Part shown: positions 23,754 to 33,912 of the stretch, piece after piece
Layout: every line of letters begins with the position of its first letter
How positions within the stretch are numbered: the first letter of the stretch is position 1
Source: Takakia lepidozioides
Taxonomy: Eukaryota > Streptophyta > Takakiopsida > Takakiales > Takakiaceae
Reading direction: 5' to 3'
DNA: 64,000 nucleotides
NCBI GenBank assembly: GCA_030704615.1
Contig: CM060732.1
Location: 19,780,001 to 19,844,000, forward strand
Notes under the pieces: model-generated
What the model was told of the DNA's origin: nothing
The model's database searches: none
What the model saw: only the letters and a program-made list of their open reading frames with translations
Program-made: the position numbers and the translations under genes

Positions 23754-24837
23754 GGACACGTACTTGCGACCTCTTGTTGATGAACTTAAAGAGCTATGGA
23801 GGGGGGTCCCGGCATTGGATGCTTCACTTGACCCTATGGCCGGACAATCTTTTCAGATGAGAGGCATCTTGCTTTAGACAATGCATGATTATCCAGGTAT
23901 ATTATGTTCCCCATGAACAACCCGCGTACATTCACTTGTCAATGCCGGATAATATCGATGAAAATTGGGATTGATTGAAGTAGCGGCGACAGTCTTGTGC
24001 ACCGTAGTGGGGTAGATGGCATTATGGGCCATGCACATGACAACTTTTTGTTTTTGCTAATGTGGCGGGATGTGTAGTACAAGACTAACTGTTTGCTCGG
24101 GGCTAAGCACCAAAGGGTACCATGTATGCTTGCATTGTGGCGATGATCTTGATGCACATAGCTCCCGCCATCTTCACAAGATGGTGTATCCCAACTACTG
24201 CAAATTTCTTCCTATGAGCCATCGATGGAGAAGAAGAGAGAAACACTTGTTTGATGGCAAAGAGGAAGTACGTCCCCCCCCCCTATGACACCGTCCGGGC
24301 AATTTTGGGAAGATGGATGGAAGAAGGCCCATGCGGGCACGGACGGTGAAGTGGACGTGCCCGACATGAAATGAATTTCAATCTTCTACGAGTTGTCATA
24401 TTGGGCGGTACATATTCCACAAAGACACCGTCAATATCCCTATGCATGCATGTGATATCGCACATTTGGTATGCGTTGCATTGTCACTTTCACGTAAAAA
24501 TTTTTGTGTAAGTCTTTGTGGGTGGGGATATATGTAGGACCTGAAGATTCGCCATCTTCTAGATCCCATGCATATTGAGAAGAATGTCTGCTCGTCCCTT
24601 TTTCGGGTTCTTCATGGCACGCCGGCAAAGAAGGGAGTGGCTGCAAAAGGAGATTCTCTCGGTGTTAGAAATGAGCTTGAGGAGCAGGGTCGCATGCGCT
24701 ATCTATGGGCCGAACAAAATGGTGTGGACCCAAAAGGTGTTGTACGGTGGAAGTATAGGCGCGCACCTTGGCAATGGACAAAGGAGGAATACAAGAAAGT
24801 GATAGCCACCATAAGTGTTGTCCGAACACCACACTAG
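23754..24837 (+). pseudogene. CACTA (En/Spm) transposase remnant
   Basis: Starts MDTYLRPLVDELKELWRGVP and continues FQMRGILL, TAG, TMHDYPG; then at 24070-24288 LSTKGYHVCLHCG and FLPMSHRWRRREKHLFDG; then at 24560-24837 DPMHIEKNVCSSLFRVLHG. These are successive blocks of the plant CACTA tnp2 transposase. The TAG at about 23875 stands where the family has Trp. Frames differ between blocks and intervening parts are missing, so it is a dead copy. Confidence 0.8.
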
Positions 24838-25330
24838 TACAGATTAACGTTTTTATGACTATGGATATCATTGCAAATGCAGTCATAAGTGCTTTTATGA
24901 CTACCTCACTCTGCAGTGACAAACACGAAGTCAATTCTACCATGACTACGGAGTGATAAGTGCGAAGTCATGGTAGTCACTGAGGACGTGACACTTGCCC
25001 ATCGACGCATAGTGATGTAGGGTTTGGTGATGTAGTCATAAATAGATGACTACACGACTGAATATTATGACTAAGGTTACGACTACAACACTACTGCAGA
25101 GCGCCCACATTGAGAGACGTCTCCATGACACGTGTGACCCTCCGGATGTGACACGTAGCATCTACATGGAGAGGCGCATGGGTGACACGTGGGATCCTTT
25201 GGGATTTGACATGTGTAATCATCCCTGATGGGGCAATGGAGTAGTCATATCTTTATGACTACACGACTATGGGTATGGGTATATCCCTACAACACTAGAG
25301 ATGTCACGTGGTCTGTGACTAACACGTGTT
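24830..25330. repeat. CACTA-type terminal/subterminal repeat region
   Basis: CACTAGTACAGATTAACG at about 24833 begins with the CACTA signature, and TTTATGACTAC-like motifs then recur in both orientations (about 24861, 24893, 24942, 24975, 25033, 25065, 25235, 25250). Dense inverted subterminal repeats are a hallmark of CACTA transposons, where the DNA-binding protein docks. The matching opposite terminus was not found. Confidence 0.5.
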
Positions 25331-25980
25331 GGTCATGTAGATTTTATAATTTATTAAATATTATTTAATTGTAAATGACTAATTCAGATATTAAATTAAA
25401 TTGAAATTGAAATTGAAATTTAATAAACCATGTGGAGCTCTCATAAGCACAACAATTGGCAAAGAGGAAAGGCCAACCCTACTGGCAGTTGCAAAGAGTG
25501 GCAAAAAAAGATTCTACCACCCACCCTGTTGCATAGATTGGCAGAAGCTGCAACAATATGATACAATATGAAAGACACAACTACAATCAAACATGTCATC
25601 CATAGAAACACCACAACAACCTCAGAGGACATTGCACCTTCGAACGATATTGGAGGTTAATACATCAGACACTGACATGGTGTTCGAACCAGTCCGCCTA
25701 TATATATTCCCAAAATATACTTCATTGTTCAAGCACGAGAAATCCCAAGAGGAACTGACGAAAACCCCCTGAGAAACATCGGGGTACAAGCAACCAGCTA
25801 GGATAACACACATACAACGGCCATCACATTTGCATTCTACCCCGAGAGTGAGGCCAGCCAAATGAGCACATGCCTTCATATGTGTTCACTCTCTAGACCA
25901 GCAGGAAATGGGAGCTTGACAAATGTATAGAAATGTGGGAAACCTTGAGTTGGTGACCATGTGCTTCACCCCTTCTCCCA
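25331..25980. other. Nothing recognised
   Basis: AT-rich at 25335-25430, then unremarkable sequence with no protein-like frame on either strand. Confidence 0.35.
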
Positions 25981-25989
25981 TCATTCATA

Positions 25990-26420
25990 GGTCTCCAAAG
26001 CCTGCATCCCGCGCCCCTACTGTGCATACCCTGCAAGCATCGCGTTCCATGACACCACATCTCGTTCAGCTATAGTGTTGAACTCTCCTTTCGCATCCTC
26101 AATGCTCCCACATTTGGCATACATGTCCACTAGAGTAGTGTGCAGGATGAGTTCTGGTACAATTGCAGATTTGATGATGTCACCATGGATCTCTTGGTCC
26201 TTTTCTAGGGTTGCCAGGCTCGCACACGCATTGCAAACGCACACAAACATTATATGGTCGGGCTTCACCCCTTCCCCCATCAGTTGCTCATAGGTCTCCA
26301 AAGCCTCCATCCCACGTCCCTGCTGTGCATACCCTGCAAGCACTCCACGATACCACATCTCGTTCAGCCATAGTGTTGATCACTCCCTTGCATGCACCCA
26401 CATTTGTCATACAATATGTC
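25990..26420 (-). pseudogene. PPR protein pseudogene
   Basis: Minus-strand reading gives classic PLS-class PPR repeats: VVSWNAMLAGYAQ, EALETYEQLMGEGVKPDHIM, ACASLATLEKDQEIHGDI, TLVDMYAKCGSIEDAKGEF. The frame is open from 26358 to 26017 and then hits a stop in the next repeat; the upstream repeat (INTMAERDVVSWS) is in another frame. Such proteins bind organellar RNA. Without targeting peptide, further repeats or E/DYW domains this is a fragment. Confidence 0.8.
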
Positions 26421-26459
26421 CAGTACCAGGGGTGTCCAAAATGACATCTGGTAATCTGA

Positions 26460-26945
26460 CAGGCATTCACAACTGTCCCACCACTGACTGGGGTCAGAAA
26501 AGTACTCATTCCACAGCTTTGTTGTGCTAAGCATCGTGCCACAACATACATCGCTGTCCACCACACAATCTAAGCACACAATCCTAGAAAGCTATACCAC
26601 AATGAGAAGAGATGAGAAATGAGAGAAGTAGAAGACAATGAAAGCTCTCAAAGCATGAAGCAATCACATGAAGAACAAGCCCTAGTCCTTCCAAGTGAAA
26701 TCCACTCTATCACATAAACTAAGTCAAGCCAAGGGCACCTTTGCAAAAGGAATCCACCCTACAAAGCCCTCAACACACTCCCTCTCAATACCTAGAGCTA
26801 TAGAGGTGAGAGAAGCTCATGGAGGCTCAACTACAAGAAGATGAGCCTCCTCAACACTCACAAGGGGAAAACCTATCTCCATGTCTCAAGTGAGGCTCGA
26901 CACCTCACTTGGCATGTGAGACCAAATGAAGTCCCAACACACAAA
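26460..26945 (-). repeat. Probable 3' LTR of the methyltransferase retroelement
   Basis: On the minus strand, sequence starting TGTTGGGACTTCATTTGG follows directly after the pol/PHD coding remnant. Near its far end, TGTGTGGTGGACAGCGATGTA resembles the sequence at about 50445-50475 downstream of the second element copy. TG start and position fit a 3' LTR. The exact end and a 5' partner were not found. Confidence 0.45.
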
Positions 26946-27035
26946 ATATAAATATAAATATCTAAAGCAGACCCACACAACATGCACCTCAAACTTGCAG
27001 GTACCACTGCCAGGTTTGGGTCAACCCTTCCATCA
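26945..27035 (-). pseudogene. N-terminal half of a PHD finger after integrase
   Basis: Shifting one base after CAPCHLP of the integrase tail gives DPNLAVVPASLRCMLCG, ending in a Cys-x2-Cys pair. After this the coding sense is lost and LTR-like sequence begins. The second copy at 49.86 kb holds the complementary half (VCDRC, WHMGC, DWLCPH). Seen: the pair and its place. Inferred: it is the first zinc-ligand pair of a C4HC3 PHD finger. Confidence 0.5.
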
Positions 27036-28848
27036 AAGGAAGGTGACATGGCGCGCAATTACGCACATGGTCCTTCCAAATCATGCCATCCCGACCCTCC
27101 AAGATCAGGACTCCTGAGGGCAACACCTCTCGAACCCTCAAAATAGTACGTCCTGCAGTCACATCCAAGGTCGTAGGAGCAGTCTGCTGGAGATAAACAT
27201 AGTCACCCGGGTTGAATCTCCGATAGCCCCCACCACGTATGGTAGCATACCTCAACGTATCACGATGTTGTGCAATGGCAAGGTTCTCGAAAGCCATGGG
27301 CATGACTTTCTTGAACAACTCTGCACGCTGCTCACATGCACGTGCCCACACGTCCGGATCGTCAAGGTTAAGAACTGTAGCAGCTTCTCTGCGAATGGAT
27401 GTAGGCAAATCCGGCTCTCGGCCAAAGAGAAGAAAGTATGGTGAGAAGGAGGCAAGTGATGCTTGCTTGCTGAACCTGTAGCCCATGGCTAACCAGGGTA
27501 ACTGAAGGTCCCAATCTCGTAGGTGTCCATTCTGCAAGCCATACTTGCGCAAACCCCTCTTTACTGTCTGAACAACTCTCTCTGCCAAGCCATCGGCCTC
27601 ATGATGATCCCGAGAAGTGGTGCGGTGGTCTATCAAGGCCTTGTCACACAAAGCCTGAAACTCCCCCAAGAACTCTCTCCCTTGGTCCGTGAGTACCTTA
27701 GCTGGAGCACCGAATCGGCTAAGCACACAATCCAAGAATGCATACGCAGCTCCCTCACTAGCCTTATCAGGCAATGGAACCAATTCAATCCACTTGGAGA
27801 AGTGCTCTACCATCACCAACACGTACTTGTTGTGGCGCATGGTCAGTGGCAACGGCCCTGCGAAGTCAAGACTCCACCTGTAGCCCAATCCCATGATCGG
27901 AAGAGGGTGCAATTGTGGAGTAGGGGCGTTGAATGAAGCACGCACCCTGTCACACACCATGCACCTAGCCACAAATTGTTGCACCTCTGTGTGCATACCA
28001 CGCCACCAATACTGCCCCTGCAGTAGACTATGAGTGCGTCGCACCCCAAAATGCCCCAACTCCTCATGGGCATGCCGCACTAACCGTGTCCGCTGTGTTG
28101 GGTGAGGCACAATCCTCACTCTACCATCCTCCCACACTCGGAGCAGGTGTGTCCCCTCCCACTTGAACCTCTTGGCTCGTTGTAGGATCCGATCCCTCTC
28201 CTTGGCAGTCACAGTGGCTGCAGTGTCTCCAGTGCGGAGGTAGTCCAACACAACTGAATCCTCATGTATATCTTTGGCGCCACCTTGCTCATTGCTGGCC
28301 TCAGGGTCCTCAGACACTTGATCTACAGTCATCTTTGTTGCAGGTCCAACCTGGCCTTCCGCTGCCAAGATACACAGAAATGCAGATGCAAGCCATCCGG
28401 GCACCATCTCCTCGTCCGTCTCACCATGCCACCGAGCTCCAGTGTTATCCTGCTGGCTCGTGCATGGATTGCAACTCAACCCATCTGCATTGCGATTGAC
28501 CAAACCCGGTCGATGCACCACCTGAAAGTCATACTCTTGAAGGATGAGTGCCCACCGTACAAGCTTCCCCGTAAGCTTGTTTGACTCCATCAACCACTTG
28601 AGTGGTTGGTGATCCGTGACAAGGGTGAAGAGATTGCCGTATAGATAGCACCTGAAGTGTGCCACGGCCCACACTGCAGCTAAGCATTCTCCCTCATATG
28701 AGCTATACTTAGACTCTGCAACGTTGTTCGAGCGGCTAGCATAAGCCACTACAAACTCTCTTCCCTCATCATCCACCTGTATGAGCACCGCTCCAAGCCC
28801 TTGCATGCTCCAATCTGTATGCAACTGAAAAGGACGCCCCCTGATAGG
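26989..28848 (-). pseudogene. RNase H and integrase of the methyltransferase retroelement
   Basis: Long open frame starting after a TGA near 28846. RNase H: HTDWSMQGLGAVLIQ, ECLAAVWAV, VTDHQPLKWL, ending VHRPGLVNRNADGLS. Integrase: zinc finger HAHEELGHFGVRRTH then CMVCDR; catalytic core with SLDFAGPL, LTDQGREFLGEF and HHEADGLAERVVQ (D, D, E present); C-terminal tail with GDYVYLQ and a chromodomain-free end. In this element class a second Gly-Leu-Ala-Glu-Arg signature replaces the GQTER of chromoviruses. The frame is complete except for the TGA at its beginning, so this part decayed little. Confidence 0.88.
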
Positions 28849-29961
28849 TCATCTCAAGATGGGCGCCGAGGTCAACCTCGCCTTGAGCTCTTGAAAAGCT
28901 TGTTCTTGCTCATCTTCCCACTGCCACTCCTGGTCCACCTTGGTTAGCTTGGTTAGAGCCTTTGCAATGGCACTAAATCCCTTAACAAACCGTCTATAAT
29001 AGTTTGCTAACCCCATGAAAGCTCGAACTCGGCTCACATCCGTGGGGCGTGGAACCTGTGCAATGGACTCTACCTTATTTTGCTGTACCCCCAATCCTCC
29101 AGGATATATCATGTGACCCAGATACTCAATCTGGTTGTGGAAAAACTTGCACTTTCCCGGATGTAACTTCAATCCGTGCGCCCTCAAGCGCTCAAATACC
29201 CCCTGAAGGTGTCTCTCATGCTCTTCCACCGTAGCACTAATGATGATGATATCATCTATGTAGCACCGAGCAAACTCCACCCCTGCTAGAATCCTGTCTA
29301 TGACTCTCTGAAACTCTGCCGGAGCGTTCTTAAGCCCAAATGGTAAGAACCGCCACTGGTATAGGCAATCCTTCCCGTGCTCATTGATCCCCCAGAATGC
29401 CGTCTTTTGCTTATCCGCCTCCTTGATCGGCAACTGGTGATATCCGGATCGTAAATCCAACGTGCTAAAGACCTTGGCATGCCCAATGGCATCAAAGATC
29501 TCCTCTGGTGTTGGCATGGCATACCTATCGGACTTGGTCTGACGATTTACAGGCCGGTAATCACCGCACATGCGTCTCTCCATCCAATTGCCATAGACAT
29601 CCTTCTTGGTTGGCATCACTGTGGCTGAAGCATACTCTCCCCCAGATAGCTCCACCAAACCAGCCTCCCAAAGGTCCTGAGTTCTCATCTGAATCAAGGA
29701 CCTCTCCATGTCACTGTATCTATAGGGTCTCCAAAATATTGGCGTGTCAGTAGCCAATTCAATGCGAATCTCTTGACCCTTCAGTGCTCCTAAGTCCTTC
29801 AAACTGAAGGCAAAGCAATTCTTGTAAGCCCTCAGGAACCACCGTATACGTCGTCTCTCTCCTCCGGTGACAATGGGTCCAATGTCAGGCTCCCAATTGT
29901 CCTCTGTAACTGCAACCTTAAGTCCAGTGGGCTTAGAGGTAGAGGATGCGTCCCGTGGTTG
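28849..29961 (-). pseudogene. Reverse transcriptase of the methyltransferase retroelement
   Basis: Open between the TAG at 29962 and the TGA at 28846. Linker TEDNWEPDIGPIV, then RT blocks: [40 protein letters not shown], catalytic YIDD (CYIDDIIIIS), HPGKCKFF, YLGHMI, FMGLANYYRRFVKGF. All catalytic blocks are present. The linker is also kept in copy 2 at 49230-49330, which links the two elements as one family. Confidence 0.88.
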
Positions 29962-31846
29962 CTATGCCGCAACCTCTTGAGCAGTACTCCCTGCCTGCTC
30001 AGTCAATGACAAGGCCTCATCCTGCCCCATCATCTCATCCTTGAGGACCTCATCAACCCGAGAAGAATCCCCAACCTCATCCATCACAGCTGCCTTGGCT
30101 GCCAACTCCTTCTGAACCTCGAGCACCTCCCACGTGTGCCATGGATGCGGCCTGCACCTCGTGGTCCTCACCTGCTCGCCCCCACTCGCTGCCTGTACCG
30201 TCTCGGTATGCAGGGAGACCATGAAGGGAAGTGTACTCCGTACTCTGCGCTGCTCGGCCATAGCCAAGCTGATAATCCAGGTCAAGCAATTGAGATCCAT
30301 TGCTTGCCCCAACACCTGATGACGTGATGCCTCAGAAAGAGATGGCACCGCCGTGGTACCAGTGGTAAAACCCATTGCCCGCTCGCGCTCGTCAGCATTG
30401 GGCTCCACTAATTGTTGCAACTGGCTATCCCACAAGATGCCAGGTCCACCATCCCGAAAAACATGGGATCCTGGGAAGCTGAGCAGTGTAGGTAATGATG
30501 CTCGTGGTTGACCCACCCTGTTGACCACTGCCAAAGGCGAACGGTCATCGTGTCTCATACGTTGAGACTGCCTCCCTGTGTCCAAAATGCTATCCACTGT
30601 GAGGTGTGCTGGCCGCTGCACCCCATCAAATGCATGCTTGAGCAGTGCGGGTGGCATCAAATTAGTCCACCATAGCCGTGGACGATGAGCCCGTGACCCC
30701 ACTGCAGCTGCATCCAGCAACACTGCTGACCCAAGCCACGACCGGACTTGATACACACTGGCCATCACCCTGGCCCGAGAATCACCCATCAGTGGCACAT
30801 TCTCCAAGATGAATGCTGGAGATACAGCTTGATGAAGCTACAAGTGACGCAAAACCCCGCACCATCTCCCAAAATAGACCCGTCCTTGAGTCTCGCAATC
30901 CATTGTCATGCCCGGCTGATGAATGCCCTTGGCAGGGCCAACCTGCCACTACCAGATCAATGGAGCCAACCCGCTCCAAATCCTGCGCCCCCAGCAACGA
31001 AATGTCTGCTGGCAAGGCTTGTTGGTATCCACGAACTGCAGACACTGGCAACAAATCAGGATACTGCTGTACCAACTGAGCAACATGGCGCAGTGAGACG
31101 CGTCGTGCAGTCTCATCCCTCTCCACATACAGGTAACGTCGAACTCGTACACCTGCCTGCAGTACTGCAGCCAATCCAGTGCTGATTCCGCCAAACAAGT
31201 CCAGAAGGCATATGCCTTCATCCGGGCACTGCCACACAAGAGGTGTGGTGTCCAATGGCGACAACTGAGGTGGTCCTGGTGCAATCACCGCACTCTCATC
31301 TTCTCCTGACGGTACGAAGGCCTCTACCCAGGCTTGTTGTACCCGTCCATCAGCAGCCTGCTGCAAATTCTTGCTCGTACCCCATAATGGAGTGTGAGCA
31401 ACCATGGCAGGCAACTCCGCCATACCATGCATGTCATCCTGCTCTGCTGGAGGTGACACATCCTCTGCATGGGCATTGCCTTCCAGCAACTCTCCAGGCC
31501 AACTAACTGCAGCTGTAAAGGCGGCTAGTGTTGGCATCTTGCCCCGCTGGGCAGCCACAATACCCCCAATGAATGTCACAGGGAGCTGTGCACGACAACC
31601 ATCCCCTGACTGCCATCCAGGCCTGTAGGATGCTAACTCCTCCCAAAAGTCCAGGGTGAAGCCCATGGGATATAACACTGTCCCACCAACAAGGACATCG
31701 TAAGAGACCGCGTCTGTCACAATGGCCTTGACTCGCATCACTGAGCCATCTACAGGATGATCTGGTTGTAGTCCAATGGCCAACTCACGCCGTGTCATGC
31801 CCCGAGCTCTGATCCTCCCAGAGATGTGTGTTTCTGGAAATGACAA
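29962..31846 (-). pseudogene. DNMT3-like C5-cytosine DNA methyltransferase in the retroelement, with protease C-terminal half
   Basis: Residues 1-95 (31846-31562): C-terminal half of retropepsin (SYDVLVGGTVLYPMGF, RPGWQSGDG). Methyltransferase motifs in order: motif I LLDLFGGISTG (about 31210-31175, AdoMet loop), YLYVERDE, motif IV GWPCQGHSSAG with the catalytic Cys (about 30937), GLRDSRTGLFWEMVR, a one-base insertion in a G-run near 30855, then in the next frame motif VI ENVP (30807), motif VIII-like AHRPRLWWTNL and motifs IX/X PNADERERAMGF and VLGQAMDLNCLTW. The motif order and the AHRPR/ERERxMGF forms are closest to the DNMT3/DRM-like group; no DNMT1-type N-terminal domains or UBA/PWWP are seen. 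The enzyme would transfer methyl groups to cytosine. The tail has a Glu-rich linker and ends at TAG 29962, after which RT follows in the same frame, so it belonged to one polyprotein. Confidence 0.85.
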
Positions 31847-32164
31847 GGCTCCATATCCGCCTCCATGAGGCCCAAACCGTCCCTATGTTCATTTGTTCGT
31901 ATCAGGACTTTGTCCATCCCTTCCCGGTCTTTTCTCTTGGCACCCCATCCGAAAACAACCCAAGTACATCAGGCGGGAGCCGTGGGTGAAACGCCGCCCC
32001 CACGGTACCGGACGATGATGACGATGACAGTGATAGTGACAGTGACAACAACAATGAGCATGGAATTAACCAGGAGGATGTGCACGCCATGGAGGATCTC
32101 TTAATGCATCATGTGAAGTTGGGAATCCTTCTGCATCATGACTTTCACATCATACAGATCTTAG

Positions 32165-32960
32165 GTGTTACCGGCTCCCAGGCGGGATGGTCCACCTCCT
32201 GCTCCTGAGGGAGGAGATATGGGAGGCATGGGATTCATGTGCGGAGCAGCACTACCACTAGTGCGGGTGGAGTCTGCTGCAGCCGTGACTCGAGGAGCAG
32301 CACGAGTTCCTGAGCCACGAAGTGCAGAGGTGGAATTGGATCCACAGCGTGGGGAGGCAAGCCGTCAGGCGAGGCTTCCTCAGTCATTCACATTGGCGGA
32401 GACAGTGTCGACGCCATCCATGGCACCTAGTTCTCGCCCGACTGTTACCGAGGCGGAGGTTACTATGCCATTGGGGAGAGCTACACGTGCAGCACTGACA
32501 CCTGCTACCAAGGCTAGTGCAACCGGTGTAATATTGGGGGCAGCCACCTCTGTGTGTCAAGCCCCACTGTTCTCGGCAACCATGATTGCGACGCCGGGGG
32601 TAAGACCAGCTGCAGTGTTCAGACTAGCAGCAACACTCTGCGAGAGTGGGGAGATCACTTCATCTTCTGCGGAGTTACTGGAAGGTGTAGTGGCAGAGGG
32701 ATCCTCGGATTTGAGGGTCAAGACTGCCACGGCTGCGCCATGGCAAGCTGCAGCTGCCAGGTTGACGGAGTTGCCAGCTAGGCCAGCCTTTGAGCGCGCC
32801 ATGGTGACACCTGGAGTTGTCTTGTTAGACAACCAGGGAGGCATTTTCACTTTGAGTGGACCGGCAGGCAAGAAGCACCGGCCATTGCGGGTCTTGTTGG
32901 ACTTAGGAGCTCAGCCACTGATGTTGGGCAGAGCTGCTAATGTGTCATTGCAACCATTTC
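32165..32960 (+). pseudogene. gag-like region and N-terminal half of protease, opposite strand
   Basis: Plus-strand open frame, Ala/Thr/Pro-rich, ending with RPLRVLLDLGAQPLMLGRAA. In elements of this class the retropepsin reads LLDSGAQP-like here, and its C-terminal half is what begins the minus-strand frame at 31846. The two halves thus lie head to head on opposite strands. After 32945 the similarity ends and unrelated AT-rich sequence follows, although the frame stays open to 33136. Asp-Leu-Gly replaces the usual Asp-Ser/Thr-Gly, so the active site is altered. The 31870-32165 part encodes an Asp/Ser-rich acidic run in another frame. Confidence 0.55.
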
Positions 32961-33136
32961 ATTATAAGCGAAATGCAAACAACAACCTTCAATGTGTGTG
33001 TGCATCAAATATGTCATTCAATAATTATATGTATGTGCGCAACGTACACGCATGCAAAATTTCAAACCCAAACAAAATCATTTGCCCCCCCAATGACGCA
33101 TTCACCCTATCAACCAATTTTGGTTTATTAATGTGA

Positions 33137-33912
33137 AAAAAAATCCTCTCATGCCATTGCACCCAACAAACGGATGTGGCTCAAGCTTCATTTTTTCCTA
33201 CATGTGCTTAAATATGTGTGCAACACCTGTACAAAGATCCAGCAGGGTTAAAAATTATTATTTAAATATATATATATATATATATGCCTCCCCAACGACG
33301 CACTCACCCTTGCACCAATTTTGAATTAAATCGAATTTAAATTAATTTAAAATAAATATTTGCATTTAGAAAATATATGATTGCGGTTTTGAGGGGCGTA
33401 CTGATTTTATTTTTAGCTCTTTTTTGTTCTGTGACATCAAGCTTTGCACCACTACATCCATGCAAAAAATGGGACCAAAAAAAAATGGAAAAAAAATAAG
33501 TGTGTTTCTAGGGTCACTTTTGCAGAGCTCTCTATGAAGAGTGCATGAAGTTGAAGATAACTCAACTTTAGAGTGCAAATGAGAGAACAAAATCTGGTTA
33601 TGGGTCCAAATGACTTTTGTTTACTCCCAAATTTTTCACGCACATTGCATATGCTATCATTAAGCATATGGCTTGAAAATGGAATAAAAAAAAAATCATC
33701 TGCAGACGAAACACAATTTTCCGTCTCTATGATACGTAGCTGCGTTCAACACTAGAATGACCCATTGAATCAACTTGGTTCAAGCTCATATTTGGTCCAC
33801 ATGTGCATAAGTATGTTTAGATCACATATGCAAAGTTGCAACCCACACGAACAACAATTTTTTTTACATCAATCGATTAATCGGATGTATACAAAGTACA
33901 TCATGAGAATAT
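33137..33912. other. AT-rich, no gene
   Basis: Contains a (TA)n tract at about 33267-33285 and two similar segments around 33085-33125 and 33287-33320 (CCCAACGACGCACTCACCCT type). No coding sequence seen. Confidence 0.4.

Larger units (their letters stand above)
26460..31846 (-). mobile_element. Ty3/gypsy-type retroelement carrying a DNA methyltransferase (copy 1)
   Basis: Minus-strand order: C-terminal half of protease (31846-31562), DNMT3-like methyltransferase (about 31215-30260), linker, reverse transcriptase, RNase H, integrase, first cysteines of a PHD finger (about 26990), LTR-like sequence. All pol parts from 30807 to 26989 are in one frame, broken only by a TAG at 29962-29964 and a TGA near 28846. 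Single-base shifts lie near 30855 and 27035. The 5' end is missing on this strand; gag and the other protease half are at 32165-32950 on the plus strand. Confidence 0.85.

Noticed and set aside
26989-33136. Reading the methyltransferase frames as a host DNMT gene
   Set aside because: The same frame continues into reverse transcriptase, RNase H and integrase, and a second copy has the same arrangement, so it is element-borne.
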